64,000 nucleotides of DNA. Source: Undibacterium piscinae (GTDB lineage Bacteria > Pseudomonadota > Gammaproteobacteria > Burkholderiales > Burkholderiaceae_D). Under the pieces are notes generated by a model. It did not search any database and was not told the origin of the DNA. It worked only from the letters and a program-made list of their open reading frames with translations. How positions within the stretch are numbered: the first letter of the stretch is position 1; every line of letters begins with the position of its first letter. The position numbers and the translations under genes were made by a program. This document shows, in pieces, positions 8,697 through 19,199 of this stretch. The stretch is taken from positions 3,286,001-3,350,000 of the forward strand of contig CP051152.1 of NCBI GenBank assembly GCA_003970805.2, given 5' to 3'.

Positions 8697-9497
8697 TCAG
8701 GAAAGATGTGCCTCACTTAACATGATAAATTGATGCAGGGCAGAACTCGGTAACTGAAACGATTCGATATACAGCAGAACAAAGGGAATGCTGTTCAACA
8801 TGCCCCCGTTCAGACAGATGGCAAAGCGACGGTAGGCCGATAAACCGTCGGCATGATCGGTCAGCGCATCGATAGGTTCAAAGCGCAGGTCGCCCTGGCT
8901 TAAATGCTGGTCATCCTTGACGATGTAGGGTGGATTACTGACGATGGTGGCAAAACGGGTTTGCCCAGTGAGTGCGCCATACCAGTCGCTCTGGAGTAAT
9001 TCCAAGCTATCCGGCGGCAAGTGGCGCGCCGCATTTTTGGTCGCAATGGCCAGCGCGGCCGGGCTGATATCTAGTGCCGTTACTTTCAGATCAGGTCTTT
9101 GCTGCGCCACGCTGACGGCGATCGCGCCTGAACCGGTACCGAGATCGAGTAGTCGGCTGGCTTTGGGCGCATAGTGCAGCGCCAGTTCTACCAGAAGCTC
9201 AGTATCGGGGCGCGGGATCAGCACATCGGGCGTGACATAAAAATTCAGGCCAAAAAATTCGCGTTCACCTAGGATGTAGGCCATAGGTTCGCCCTGCACG
9301 CGGCGTGCTATCAGTGCGTTGAGCTGTTGCGCCTGTGGTTCGCTTAGGGAAGTTTCGGATTGGGTAATCAATTGCACCCGGCTTAAACCCAGTGCGTGCA
9401 TCAAGAGCATGCGGGTCTCTAGCAGTTCCAGCGGCGCGCCCGATTGGCATTGTGCAATCGTTGCGCCTGCCTGCAGCCAGTTTGACATGTTAGGCAT
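8697..9497 (-). CDS. prmC: Release factor glutamine methyltransferase PrmC, aberrant C-terminus
   Basis: 266 residues. PrmC methylates the Gln of the GGQ motif in RF1 and RF2. Recognisable parts are the N-terminal helical domain, the SAM-binding LLDLGTGSGAIAVSVA segment, and the catalytic NPPY motif (VSNPPYIVKDD). After the conserved GLSAYRR (about residue 223) the expected strand with GGWLLLEHG and the final segment are absent; instead there are about 43 unrelated residues. The usual length is slightly greater. The start overlaps the dsbB stop by one base (TAATG), suggesting translational coupling. The substrate gene prfA lies nearby, beyond dsbB. The C-terminal change may be a frameshift plus divergence, and function is uncertain. 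Confidence 0.85.
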   Translation of the reverse strand: MPNMSNWLQAGATIAQCQSGAPLELLETRMLLMHALGLSRVQLITQSETSLSEPQAQQLNALIARRVQGEPMAYILGEREFFGLNFYVTPDVLIPRPDTELLVELALHYAPKASRLLDLGTGSGAIAVSVAQQRPDLKVTALDISPAALAIATKNAARHLPPDSLELLQSDWYGALTGQTRFATIVSNPPYIVKDDQHLSQGDLRFEPIDALTDHADGLSAYRRFAICLNGGMLNSIPFVLLYIESFQLPSSALHQFIMLSEAHLS

Positions 9498-10000
9498 TAA
9501 TGCCCTTTGCCGAACAATTCACGCGCCTTCTTTTTGGCGAATAAGAGCACACCGAGTACCAGCGCAAAAGTCAGAAACCAGATCATCGCCCAAGCCGGTA
9601 TCGACAGGCCGAGGATAGGCGGATAAGGCGTATCGCACAGGCCATCGGCCTTGAATAGGGTTGGCAATATTTCAGATAAAAACAGTTTGTTTAAGCCGGT
9701 TTCCAGCGGATCTATACCGCAGGACACCGCAGGGTTAGCGAGTACCCACAAGTGGTAGCCGGCGCTACCGATACCGAATAGCGCAGACGCAAAGCCCAGC
9801 GCAAAGCCGATACGGCGTATCGCTCTGGGTAGTGCCAGTGCAATCAGGCAGCTTAAGCCTATCGCCGCAAACGCATAGCGTTGCATGACGCATAGCGGAC
9901 AGGGCAGCATTTTCTCAACCAGTTGCAGATATAGCGCAATGATCAGGAGTAACAGGCAACTTAGGGCGGTGGCGATCAGGGCAATTTTTGTGCGATTCAT
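9497..10000 (-). CDS. dsbB: Disulfide bond formation protein DsbB
   Basis: 167 residues with four predicted membrane helices. DsbB re-oxidises DsbA in the periplasm and passes electrons to quinone. The first periplasmic Cys pair is visible as LPCPLCVMQRYAF. A second pair of Cys lies in the later loop (AVSCGIDPLE and ADGLCDTPYP). The arrangement matches the family. The stop overlaps the prmC start. No disrupted segment was seen. Confidence 0.94.
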   Translation of the reverse strand: MNRTKIALIATALSCLLLLIIALYLQLVEKMLPCPLCVMQRYAFAAIGLSCLIALALPRAIRRIGFALGFASALFGIGSAGYHLWVLANPAVSCGIDPLETGLNKLFLSEILPTLFKADGLCDTPYPPILGLSIPAWAMIWFLTFALVLGVLLFAKKKARELFGKGH

Positions 10001-10292
10001 GTCGATTCAGTAAAAAATAGGGGGCTGCGCTGCTAGTGCGGTTCAACTTAAGTTACCGGTGTGGTGAAATCAGGAACTTAGGACCATGCGGCGCAAGCAG
10101 CGGCTATCTTGTCTATGATACTAGAAAACGTTTTTGGTTCTGTAAGCTTTTCAGGTATTTGGGGGCGCTCTGCAAAATATCTCCCACTATTTGCATACTG
10201 ACCCCCCGTATATCGATACTTATGCGTACGCCGCCCGTATTTAAAGCGTGACAGGGCGCATCAAAAATATACTCCCCATCCATTTAAATTTA
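10001..10292. other. Non-coding stretch between dsbB and prfA
   Basis: No convincing gene in about 290 bp. It contains loosely repeated motifs (GGGGAGTATATTTTTGATGC read on the minus strand, and a similar GGGAGATATTTTGC about 90 bp away) related to the arms of the palindromic element at 6103-6186. The minus-strand dsbB promoter is expected here, but I could not fix a -35/-10 pair. Confidence 0.5.
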
Positions 10293-11378
10293 TTAATTAC
10301 CGTCGTCAGCCAGATCGGCCAGCAATTCGGCCTGATGTTCGGCTACCAAGGCATTCGTCAGGTCGCTCAGTTCACCATCCATGATGAAATCGAGCTTATA
10401 CAAAGTCAGGTTGATGCGGTGATCGGTCATGCGACCTTGCGGGAAATTGTAGGTGCGTATGCGTTCGCTGCGGTCGCCCGAGCCGATCAGGCTCTTGCGG
10501 GTAGCGGCTTCCTTGGCTTGCTTCTCGCGTAGTTGACCGTCCATGATGCGGGTCGCCAGCACGCGCATGGCTTGCGCCTTATTCTGATGCTGACTGCGGC
10601 CATCCTGACATTCAACCACGATGCCGGTAGGGAGATGGGTCAGGCGTACCGCAGAGTCGGTTTTGTTAATATGCTGACCACCGGCACCGGAGGCGCGGAA
10701 AGTATCGATACGCAAATCCGAGTTATTGATGGTGACGTCGGCCAATTCATCGGCTTCCGGCATTACCGCGACGGTACAGGCGGAAGTGTGGATGCGACCC
10801 TGGGTTTCGGTAGTCGGCACGCGCTGTACGCGATGGCCGCCCGATTCAAATTTCAGTTTCGAGTATGCGCCGGAACCGGCGATACGCACGATTACTTCCT
10901 TGTAACCGCCCAGTTCGGAAGGTGATTCGGACATCATTTCTATCTGCCAGCGGTTACGTTCGGCAAAGCGGGTGTACATGCGCAGCAGATCGCCGGCAAA
11001 CAAGGCGGCTTCATCTCCTCCCGTTCCGGCACGGATCTCTAACAATATATTGCGTTCGTCGTTAGGGTCTTTCGGCAACAGCATTTTTTGCAGATCGACT
11101 TGCAACTCTTCCATGCGCTGTTTGGCGTCGTTGATTTCTTCTTGCGCGAACTCTTTCATTTCCGGATCGGCCAGCATCTCTTGCGCCGAAATGATATCGG
11201 TCTGGGCTTGCTGGTAATTCTGGTACAAGGCTACCAGGGGTTCGAGTTCGGCATTTTCGCGGGTCAGTTTGCGATAATTGTCCATGTCCTTGGTGACGTC
11301 TTCTTGCATCAGCAGTTGACCGACTTCGACCAGGCGTTCCGCCAATTGGTCGAGTTTTGAAAGCATAGATGGTTTCAT
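10293..11378 (-). CDS. prfA: Peptide chain release factor 1
   Basis: 361 residues from the ATG at 11378 ([11 protein letters not shown]), the usual RF1 start. A longer open frame upstream to 11570 has no family resemblance and overlaps the hemA end. RF1 recognises UAA and UAG stop codons. The codon-recognition PxT motif is in [13 protein letters not shown] (near residue 190), and the GGQ peptidyl-hydrolysis motif is in [16 protein letters not shown] (near residue 235). It follows hemA on the same strand, the common hemA-prfA(-prmC) order, with dsbB inserted before prmC here. Confidence 0.97.
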   Translation of the reverse strand: MKPSMLSKLDQLAERLVEVGQLLMQEDVTKDMDNYRKLTRENAELEPLVALYQNYQQAQTDIISAQEMLADPEMKEFAQEEINDAKQRMEELQVDLQKMLLPKDPNDERNILLEIRAGTGGDEAALFAGDLLRMYTRFAERNRWQIEMMSESPSELGGYKEVIVRIAGSGAYSKLKFESGGHRVQRVPTTETQGRIHTSACTVAVMPEADELADVTINNSDLRIDTFRASGAGGQHINKTDSAVRLTHLPTGIVVECQDGRSQHQNKAQAMRVLATRIMDGQLREKQAKEAATRKSLIGSGDRSERIRTYNFPQGRMTDHRINLTLYKLDFIMDGELSDLTNALVAEHQAELLADLADDGN

Positions 11379-11511
11379 GGTGTTACCCGTATGTAAAATG
11401 AATTGCGCCAGGTTGCCCGGCGTCTGAATTAGGAGAATGGATGTTGCTGACGGGCCGATTATTGGCCGCAATGATGCCGCAGACAGTTTGCCGCGGCCAT
11501 GGTGTTGCCAG

Positions 11512-12798
11512 CTAACGCTTGGTGCGGAATAGTTGCGGCAATAAAGTCGCCAGACGGGCGCGTTCGTCACCAGTCGCCTGATGCAAAGCCTGTTGCGGGC
11601 CGTGCAGGAATTTCGCGGTGATACCTTTGGACAGGGCTTCGAGTACCACGTCGATATCTTCGCCGCGTGCCAGCATCTTGCGTGCGCGTTCCAGTTCCAG
11701 CAGGCGCATGACTTCGCTGTTTTCGTGCAAGTCCTGGATTACCGGCACCACGATGCGACCATCGACCCAATGCATGAAAGACTGCACGCGGTTTTCGATA
11801 ATCACTTCGGCTTGCGCCACTGCGGCCTGGCGGTTTTCCAGGCCGGTTTGTACGACGCTGCCCAGATCATCAACGGTGTACAGATAGACGTCTCCGAGTT
11901 GTGCGACTTCCGGTTCGATATCACGCGGTACCGCCAGATCAACCATGAAAATAGGACGGTGACGACGCGCTTTGACGGCGCGCTCTACCAATCCTAATCC
12001 AATAATCGGCAGGGAAGAGGCAGTACAGGAAACGATGATGTCAAACTGGTGCAGGCATTGCGGTAACTCTGCCAGGCGGATTGCGCGACCGTCGAAGCGG
12101 TGCGCCAGCGCTTCGCCGCGTTCCATGGTGCGGTTGGCGATGGTCAGGCTTTTCGGTTTTTGTGCGGCAAAATGGGTCGCGCACAGCTCTATCATTTCGC
12201 CGGCGCCGATAAACAAGACATGCTGATCGGAAATTTTGTCAAAAATACGTTGCGATAAACGCACCGCAGCAGCGGCCATGGAAACACTATGCGCACCAAT
12301 TTCGGTAGTGCTGCGCACTTCCTTGGCGACTGCGAAGGTACGCTGGAATAACTGGTGCAGATAAGTACCGAGGCCACCGGCGGCATCGGCCTGGCGGACA
12401 GCATCTTTCATCTGCCCGAGAATCTGCGGTTCGCCCAGTACCATGGAATCGAGACCCGAGGCGACGCGGAACGCGTGGCGTACTGCATTGTCTTGCGGCA
12501 GTGTGTACAGGTGATGCCTGAGTTCGGAATAAGGCAACTTGTGAAAGTCGGCCAAAAAGTGTGCGGTAGCGTCTATAGAGTTTTCTACGCCGCTGACCGC
12601 ATACAGTTCAGTGCGGTTGCAGGTAGATAAAATTGCCGCTTCAGGGCCAAAACTATTCTTGCTGCCAGACTCGTCGCGGGCAAACCACGAGCGCGCAGCG
12701 ACAACCGCCTGACCAATCTGATCAGGTGAGAAGGCGACTTTTTCGCGTAAGGACAGCGGTGCAGTCGTATGGTTAAGGCCAACGGCTAATAATTGCAT
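11512..12798 (-). CDS. hemA: Glutamyl-tRNA reductase
   Basis: 428 residues. It catalyses the first step of the C5 tetrapyrrole pathway, reducing glutamyl-tRNA to glutamate-1-semialdehyde. The catalytic Cys60 lies in [13 protein letters not shown]. The substrate-specific motif [14 protein letters not shown] is at the N-terminus. The NADPH-binding segment [17 protein letters not shown] follows in the second domain, and the C-terminal dimerisation helix is intact. Start ATG at 12798. Likely cotranscribed with prfA. Confidence 0.97.
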   Translation of the reverse strand: MQLLAVGLNHTTAPLSLREKVAFSPDQIGQAVVAARSWFARDESGSKNSFGPEAAILSTCNRTELYAVSGVENSIDATAHFLADFHKLPYSELRHHLYTLPQDNAVRHAFRVASGLDSMVLGEPQILGQMKDAVRQADAAGGLGTYLHQLFQRTFAVAKEVRSTTEIGAHSVSMAAAAVRLSQRIFDKISDQHVLFIGAGEMIELCATHFAAQKPKSLTIANRTMERGEALAHRFDGRAIRLAELPQCLHQFDIIVSCTASSLPIIGLGLVERAVKARRHRPIFMVDLAVPRDIEPEVAQLGDVYLYTVDDLGSVVQTGLENRQAAVAQAEVIIENRVQSFMHWVDGRIVVPVIQDLHENSEVMRLLELERARKMLARGEDIDVVLEALSKGITAKFLHGPQQALHQATGDERARLATLLPQLFRTKR

Positions 12799-12909
12799 AA
12801 ACGTGATATTAAATTTAGGGCTCCATTATAGCGCGTAGCCAGCGACTAATTCCCAGCAAAAAATAAGACTTGCGGCAGATCAAACCCTGACGGGTCAAAT
12901 TTAGGCCGA

Positions 12910-15318
12910 TTAAACATGAAAAGCCGGTAATTTGAGGGTGAACGTGCTGCCTTTATTGGGAACGCTGACAAAATTAATCTGCCCGTGATGTCTATCTATC
13001 ACTTTTTTGATAAATACCATACCTAAGCCTACCCCGTCATTTTTCGGCTGTTCATTGGTCTTGAAGCGCTGAAAGCGCTGAAATAGCCTGTGCTGGTCAG
13101 CGCGGGCAATCCCATAACCCTGATCGGCGATGCTACAGAGGATATGCGACTCGCTCATGCCGGCCTCATACTGTAGCGTGCAAGTGATGCTGGTATCGCG
13201 CGGACTGTACTTGATGGCGTTCGACAATAGGTTGGTCAGCACCCGTGTCATCAGGCTACGGTCTATCCGCACCGGATAGTCGCGCTCAGGGACGTCGGTA
13301 TGGATGCGGATATTTTTTTCTCTCGCCAGACTCCACATCTCATCGCTGGCGTCCAGCAAGACATCATGGAAATCCATGTCCTCCAGCCGGTAATCCTGCG
13401 CTTCCGCCCTCGCCAGTTGAACGAAGTTGTCCGCCAGGCCCAGCGTGATCCGTGAGGCTTTTTCTATGCGCGTCAGAAACTCTGCTGGCGGTAAGGCGGT
13501 CGCGGTATCTTGCTGCAACTCCAGCAGAGCCAGTATCGACGCTTGCGGCGCCCGCATATCGTGGGAGATGAAATGCAGGGTTTCATCGCGACTGCGCTCG
13601 GCTGAACGGATCGCCGAAATATCGGTGATGCTGACTATCCAGCCGCTCAATTCCCGGTTGGCGGAATAGCAGGGTGCGCTTTTGATCAGTAAGTCACGAC
13701 CCTTGGGGTCGGACACCTCTATGCCCTTGGACATACTGGCGCTGTGCGCTAAGTCCAGCAGGTTCCACCAGCTAAATGCCGTGTTGAGATTGTCATCGCT
13801 GGTTTGCGGAGCGCTTATGGTGGCAAATAAATACGGCAACATCGCATCCTGAATCTTCGGATGGCCGATGCTGGCAAAATACATCATGGCCGGCGGGTTG
13901 CAGAGAATGACATTGCCATCGACCGTGGTGACCAGTGTGGCGTCCGGCAGACTATTGAGGCTATCGCTGATGAACTGACGTAAATCCCGTACTCTGCTGG
14001 CGGCAGTGCGCATGGCGGCGATACGTTGTTCCAGTTTATCCTGAAGGCGCAGGCCGGGCGTTCCTGCGCCTTCGCTATGCAATTCGGGCAGCAGATGCGG
14101 CTCCTTATCGAGCAGGATAAATTCTTCTCCCAGATAACGGATTGCCGCCTCCAGACGGCGCCAGCTCCATAAGGGATAGGCCAGGATCAAAGCGATCAGG
14201 GCGGCCGCCGGCGGTAGCCAATAGCCTAGGCGCAGCGCGATGAAACTGCAGGTCAGTACGCTGCAAACGAGTAGTGCGGTGGCAATTAAGGCCAGGCGCG
14301 GCGAGCATAACAGATAAGCCAGCAAGGCTAGCGCTACCGGTGTCAGGCAAAACAGCATGGTTTGCCAGAGTGCGGCGAAGCGTATGGTGCGTTGGTCGAG
14401 CAGGCTGGCGAGCACATTGGCATTGATTTCTATGCCTGAGAGTGCGCCTTCATTGGCCGATACCGGCGTGCTGAAGGAGTCTGCCATGCCGGTCGCGGTA
14501 GGGCCTACCAGTACGTATTTATTCCGGAAAAATTCTGGCGGAACTTCGCCACGCAGTACCGCGACATACGGCACTGAGCTAAAGTGGCCGCTGCTGCCAT
14601 AATAAGGAATATGCATCTGATAGTCGCGCTGCCACAGTGCTGCGCCCGCAAGCGTCGGTTCGGATGCCGGAGCCCTGCTGCCGGGCAGTGTAGTCTCGCG
14701 CGCTGAGGCTGAGTGTTGGCCGATATCACGCATTGCCAGCGCAAAATGCGGCCACCATTGCCCATGCATGCCTTCCTGCAAGAACACGCTGCGTGCCACG
14801 CCGTCTTTGTCTAATTCGAGATGGATGTGCGCCAATTGGCGTGCCGCATTGGCAAACATCGGTAAGGGTAGCGCAGGGCTTAAACCCTTACCGGCACTTT
14901 CTGATACCAGCGGCAAGACTAGCTTATTGCTGGAGGCAATCGCCTTGGCCAGACTCAGATCCCCATGTTGCAGGCCATCGGACTGGAAATTTTCGGTTTC
15001 GGAAAATAAGATATCAAGACCGATCGCGGCCGGTTGCGCCGCATTTAACTGTTTCAGTAGTTCGGCGTGGCGTAAGCGTGGCCACGGCCATTTCCCCAGC
15101 TCCGCCAAACTGTAGTCATCAATCGCGACGATGATGATATCGTCGCGCGCCGGATGGGTATTGACCTGCATAAAACGGTCATACAGGGTTTGGTCCAGGC
15201 GACCTAAACCGTTGATTGCGCTAAGCCCGCCGGTCAGCAAGAGTATCAGTAAGCTGATCAAGATCCATTCGCGTAGCGCGATCTGGCGGGGTGCCCGGTT
15301 AAATTTCTCTGTGTTCAT
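12910..15318 (-). CDS. CHASE2-domain sensor histidine kinase
   Basis: 802 residues. An N-terminal membrane helix (ILISLLILLLTGGLSA) is followed by an extracytoplasmic CHASE2 sensing domain (YDRFMQVNTHPARDDIIIVAIDD to about residue 320) and further membrane helices (about 325-400). Next come a PAS-like region (LPDATLVTTVDGNVILCN), a HisKA domain with phospho-acceptor His586 in HFISHDMRAPQASIL, and an HATPase domain with the N box NLLSNAIKYSPRD and glycine boxes DQGYGIA and GVGLGMVFIKKVI. It is probably the last gene of an operon with the LysM/FecR gene (31 nt upstream) and the response regulator. The signal is unknown. CHASE2 kinases are thought to sense envelope or external cues. Confidence 0.92.
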   Translation of the reverse strand: MNTEKFNRAPRQIALREWILISLLILLLTGGLSAINGLGRLDQTLYDRFMQVNTHPARDDIIIVAIDDYSLAELGKWPWPRLRHAELLKQLNAAQPAAIGLDILFSETENFQSDGLQHGDLSLAKAIASSNKLVLPLVSESAGKGLSPALPLPMFANAARQLAHIHLELDKDGVARSVFLQEGMHGQWWPHFALAMRDIGQHSASARETTLPGSRAPASEPTLAGAALWQRDYQMHIPYYGSSGHFSSVPYVAVLRGEVPPEFFRNKYVLVGPTATGMADSFSTPVSANEGALSGIEINANVLASLLDQRTIRFAALWQTMLFCLTPVALALLAYLLCSPRLALIATALLVCSVLTCSFIALRLGYWLPPAAALIALILAYPLWSWRRLEAAIRYLGEEFILLDKEPHLLPELHSEGAGTPGLRLQDKLEQRIAAMRTAASRVRDLRQFISDSLNSLPDATLVTTVDGNVILCNPPAMMYFASIGHPKIQDAMLPYLFATISAPQTSDDNLNTAFSWWNLLDLAHSASMSKGIEVSDPKGRDLLIKSAPCYSANRELSGWIVSITDISAIRSAERSRDETLHFISHDMRAPQASILALLELQQDTATALPPAEFLTRIEKASRITLGLADNFVQLARAEAQDYRLEDMDFHDVLLDASDEMWSLAREKNIRIHTDVPERDYPVRIDRSLMTRVLTNLLSNAIKYSPRDTSITCTLQYEAGMSESHILCSIADQGYGIARADQHRLFQRFQRFKTNEQPKNDGVGLGMVFIKKVIDRHHGQINFVSVPNKGSTFTLKLPAFHV

Positions 15319-15348
15319 TATGGTTCTCAGAAGTGCACACGAGAACGA

Positions 15349-17083
15349 TTAGAAACTTGGCCGTATCGTCCCGCTGCCGGAATTGACAGGTTCGCCGTTG
15401 CCGCTCACCCAACGGGAGAAAATCTCAATTTTTTGAGTCGCCGAGAAAGCACCGGCATAACCATCCGGATCAATTGCCTTAACACGGATAAAGTAAGAAC
15501 CCGCATCCGGACGCGGTATGCTAATTTCCGCCTGATCCAATTGCTGCGTCAGGTAAATGGCGGCGAAGGCTGGGTCGCGCGCGATCTCAAGCACAAATTT
15601 CTGCCCCGGTTCGGCAGGCCAGTTAAATGACAGGGTATTGCTGCCTGTATCGGTTAGCGGCGTCATGGTTTGCGCAGGTAGCAGCTTGAAAGTCTGGGTG
15701 TCGCCGAACGGGCCCTGATCTACTCCACCGGTTTTTTTCACAATACTGGCCAAGCGCCAGAAATAGTTACCAGTGCTTAATTTACTGCTGCTGTATTGGC
15801 TGGTGGTGATGTCAGCCTGATCGATGACGAGATTCTGGAATTGTGCATCATTGGCTACTTGTAAGCGGTAGCTCAGCGCATTGCTCGCTTCAGTCCAAAC
15901 AAAATTAACCGTTTCTGCGCGTAATTTTACTTTTGGTTCAATTGCAAAAGGCGGTTCAGGTCTCGCCTTGAGAGTGAAATTTTGTATGTTTGGCAAGCCT
16001 TCGAGGCCGGCGACATCAATCGCGGTCACTTTAATGAAATAACTGCCGTCGGGAAGTCCGTCAAATTTGAAACGATCACCAGTGATGCGACTTTCCATCA
16101 GGATATTCTGGGCGCGCGCATCGCTGGCGATTTGCGCCCGGTAGGCTAGCGCACCGGCATTTTTTGTCACGCTAAACTGGACCGTCGGTTTTTCTTGCAG
16201 CCGGAAATTTCCCGTTACTTCAGGCGCTGCCAATAAATCAAGCGCTTTACCTACGCCGCTGGCGTTAATGACGTTGCCTTTGCCTCGGGTGAGTAGTAAA
16301 GCATTCGGTTTTTCTTTTTTGCCTACCGAGACACCTCCGGACAAGACTTCATTGGCAATGCCATTGTCATTGATACCAACGCGGAAATGGGTGCCGCGCA
16401 CACCGGCGATTGCCAGTGGCGAGCTAACTTCAAAACGACCTTTATTCGATACCAGCGGCGACACCCGCGATTCGACCCGCCCTTGCTGCAAGCGGATTTC
16501 GGTGCGTGGGCTTTTGGTATATTTTGCCATTTTCAGTTTGGCGAGCAGCACCTGACTATTCGATGGTATTGAGATGCGCGATTCATCCGCTAGTTCCAGG
16601 CTTAAGAAGCCATTTTTTTCCGGTGCTGATCTGGGTTCCTTCGTTGAGCACATCACCGATTGCAATAGTGCTTTCAATACCATCCTTTTTCCTGGCGCTA
16701 GATTGTCCGGCCAAGGCGATGACGGTCGCCGTACTGGCTTCTTCCGGCAATAATTCCAGGGGAATCAGTATCGCTGAACCGACCGGGATAGTCTTGTCAT
16801 TGAGAATTTTGTTGCGTTTTCCTATCGCGGCCCAATTGCTGGATTTGTCCGTAAAACGTTTGGCTATGCCAGAGAGCGTATCGCCTTCCAAGGCAAAATA
16901 GGTCATGTCCGGCGGAGTGTCTGCAACGCTGCCTGGCTGGCCGCTAGTTTTGCCGAGGTTACCGGCTTTAGGGGGCACTGCCTGAGCCGACAGGCTAAAC
17001 ATCAACACTAGTGAAGTGGTAAAAAGTGCCAAGACGCGCAAATTAAATGCAGCGGGCAATTTAGCGGGTAAAGCTGGGTTCAT
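15349..17083 (-). pseudogene. LysM + FecR domain exported protein, one-base frameshift
   Basis: Two overlapping frames make one gene. The first part (start 17083) has a signal-peptide-like N-terminus (LALFTTSLVLMFSLSAQA), a LysM domain (YFALEGDTLSGIAKRF...) and the beginning of a FecR domain ending in GTQISTGKK. The second part resumes as KNGFLSLELADESRIS and contains the rest of FecR (AIAGVRGTHFRVG) plus three FnIII-like beta modules. An A7 run (minus strand, 16613-16619) shifts the frame; with six A the join reads STGKNGFLSLEL and the protein is 577 residues. LysM suggests peptidoglycan binding. No ECF sigma factor is nearby; instead it sits between a response regulator and a CHASE2 kinase. 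It may be intact in reality if the extra base is a sequencing error. Confidence 0.85.
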
Positions 17084-17120
17084 GCCAATTTCCTAGACGT
17101 TTTTGATTCAAGCAGCCAAG

Positions 17121-17148
17121 TTGCCATGCCGGCCTGATGTCATGGCAA
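17121..17148 (-). promoter_or_regulatory. Intergenic hairpin between response regulator and LysM/FecR gene
   Basis: TTGCCATG (17121-17128) and CATGGCAA (17141-17148) form an 8-bp stem with a 12-nt loop in the 82-bp gap. It has no T tract, so it could tune downstream expression or mRNA stability rather than terminate. Low certainty. Confidence 0.35.
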
Positions 17149-17165
17149 TGGCAATTTGGCGTAAC

Positions 17166-17858
17166 TTATTCTGCTGAGACTTGCTCCAGGCGGTAGCCAT
17201 AGCTATACACGGGAGCCAGGCGATAACCATTTTCCGGGCGCAGCGTCAGTTTGCTGCGCACTCTTGAAATATGGGTGTCCATGGTGCGCGAGGGGATCTC
17301 TATGTCGCGTGACCAGACCGCTTCCAGAATGTAGGCGCGCGACAGCGGCCGGCCAAGGTTGTTGAATAATAATAAGGCCAGATCAAATTCTTTCTGGGTC
17401 ATTTCCACCGGTACATCATTGACACTGGCACGACCGGCACGGGCTTCGAACTTGTAGATGCCGAACTGTATGATTTCAGGCGTGCTTTGAGATGGGTAAG
17501 CGCGGCGCAGCAAGGCTTGTACCCGGGCCACTAGTTCACCGCGCCGTATCGGCTTGATCATGTAGTCATCGGCACCTGCCGCTAACCCGGCAATAATGTC
17601 ATCTTCGCCTGAGCGACTGGTCATGAAGAGCACCGGCAAGGCCGCCGGCAATTTCTCCCTGACCCAGTGTAAGACCTCGGTTCCGCTCAGGTCGGGAACC
17701 TGCCAGTCCAGAATCAGCATGTCGTAACTCTCGCGGCGTAACTGATGTAGCATTTCTTTGCCGCTTAGAAACGGATGGCAGGTGTGGCCGGCAGCATTCA
17801 AAATCGTGCATGCCAGTTCCAATAAGTTACTGTCATCGTCAAGAATTGCGATTCTCAT
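17166..17858 (-). CDS. OmpR/PhoB-type response regulator
   Basis: 230 residues. The receiver domain has acidic residues DDD at 7-9, the phospho-acceptor Asp51 in LILDWQVPDLSG, conserved Thr/Ser in LFMTSRSGEDD, and Lys in YMIKPIRRGEL. The C-terminal winged-helix DNA-binding domain reads EMTQKEFDLALLLFNN through RTMDTHISRVRSKL. It heads the presumed operon RR - LysM/FecR - CHASE2 kinase, so it is probably the partner of that kinase. Targets are unknown. Confidence 0.93.
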   Translation of the reverse strand: MRIAILDDDSNLLELACTILNAAGHTCHPFLSGKEMLHQLRRESYDMLILDWQVPDLSGTEVLHWVREKLPAALPVLFMTSRSGEDDIIAGLAAGADDYMIKPIRRGELVARVQALLRRAYPSQSTPEIIQFGIYKFEARAGRASVNDVPVEMTQKEFDLALLLFNNLGRPLSRAYILEAVWSRDIEIPSRTMDTHISRVRSKLTLRPENGYRLAPVYSYGYRLEQVSAE

Positions 17859-18052
17859 AAAGGTACTCGGAAGGAAATCTGTTGAAGAAATGGATGTGCG
17901 CCATTTTACCTAAGGTCCGTTCAACGACATAGGACTGCGGGTCATCGAGATAGAGATAGCTAAAAAAGCGGGGAGGCGTTTTAAGGGGCGGGAGATATCT
18001 TTGATTCGACTATTTGCGGGAGTCTGCGCTCAATTGCATCCTCCCGCCATGT

Positions 18053-18316
18053 TTAACCGCGCAATTCTACGTCAGGCAAGATGACATTGACGTCCAGCAC
18101 TTCCAGATTACCTTGCTTATCGAGAGATACTTTTATGTCTTCGGCACTGACTTTGGTGTACTTGGAAATGACCGCGATTAACTCTTCGCGTAAAGCCGGC
18201 AAAAAATCATAACCTTCACGGCCCGTACGTTCACGGGCGATGATGATTTGCAGGCGTTCTTTTGCCGCATTCGCACTTTTTGGTTTAGGTGCAAACAAAA
18301 AAGAAAGCAAAGCCAT
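18053..18316 (-). CDS. minE: Cell division topological specificity factor MinE
   Basis: 87 residues from ATG at 18316, one base after the minD stop. MinE stimulates MinD ATPase and drives pole-to-pole oscillation. The N-terminal amphipathic start [15 protein letters not shown] and the anti-MinCD segment [13 protein letters not shown] are typical. The C-terminal topological domain follows. A longer in-frame extension upstream lies inside minD and is not real. Confidence 0.96.
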   Translation of the reverse strand: MALLSFLFAPKPKSANAAKERLQIIIARERTGREGYDFLPALREELIAVISKYTKVSAEDIKVSLDKQGNLEVLDVNVILPDVELRG

Positions 18317-18317
18317 C

Positions 18318-19134
18318 TTACTTACCTCCGAAAATTCGTTGCAACAACCCAGGCTTTTCGTAGTTAACAAATCGCAAAGGAGGTTCCTGTCCGAGGAAGC
18401 GTGATACCACGTCTTCATAGGCATCAGAGACATCGGTGCCTTTCATGTGAATTGCCGGATTACCATGGTTGGAAGCATGCAATACTGCCTCTGATTCGGG
18501 AATTACGCCTATCAGGGGTATGCGCAAAAATTTCCTGTACATCGGTATACGACAACATTTCACCGGCTTCAACGCGTTTCGGCGAATAGCGGGTAATCAG
18601 CAAATGCTCTTTTACCGGCTCGCCGCCCGCTTGCGCACGCTTGGATTTGGCCTGGATGATGCCTAAAATTCTATCCGAGTCACGTACCGACGATACTTCC
18701 GGGTTGGTTACGACGATCGCTTCATCGGCAAAAGTCAGGGCCATGACGGCACCGCGCTCGATACCGGCCGGTGAATCACAGACAATGAATTCAAAATCCA
18801 TTTTAATCAGGTCATTGAGTACGCGCTCTACGCCGTCTTCGGTCAGCGCATCCTTGTCGCGGGTCTGCGACGCGGGCAGGATAAACAGGTTATCGCAATG
18901 CTTATCCTTGATCAGCGCCTGATTCAGGGTCGCTTCGCCGCTGATGACATTGACCAGGTCATACACCACACGACGCTCGCATCCCATGATCAGATCAAGG
19001 TTACGCAGGCCGACATCAAAATCCAGTACGGCTGTCTTGTGACCGCGCATCGCCAAACCAGAAGCAAAACTCGCGCTAGAGGTGGTTTTTCCCACCCCGC
19101 CTTTACCGGACGTTACAACGATAATTCTTGCCAC
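18318..19134 (-). pseudogene. minD: Septum site-determining ATPase MinD, one-base frameshift
   Basis: The first 210 or so codons are a normal MinD: deviant Walker A KGGVGKTT, switch regions DFDVGLRNLDLIMGCERR and FIVCDSPAGIERGA. After SYTDVQEI the frame shifts into AHTPDRRNS and stops at 18460. The true continuation LRIPLIGVIPESEAVL to the membrane-targeting helix [12 protein letters not shown] is intact in the next frame and ends at 18318. The cause is a T5 run (minus strand, in GAAATTTTTGCGC near 18526) where four T restore EILRIPL and give 271 residues, the normal MinD length. MinD positions MinC. Loss would normally cause minicells, so an assembly error is quite possible. Confidence 0.93.
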
Positions 19135-19199
19135 AAAGAACTCCTTTAACTTGTACTGAAAATACCAATAAATTGGGTTTAAATGCGCTTAAAATGATT

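Noticed and set aside
11379..11570. A longer N-terminal extension of the RF1 frame
   Set aside because: The extra 64 residues have no RF1 character, overlap the hemA end, and [11 protein letters not shown] is the family start.
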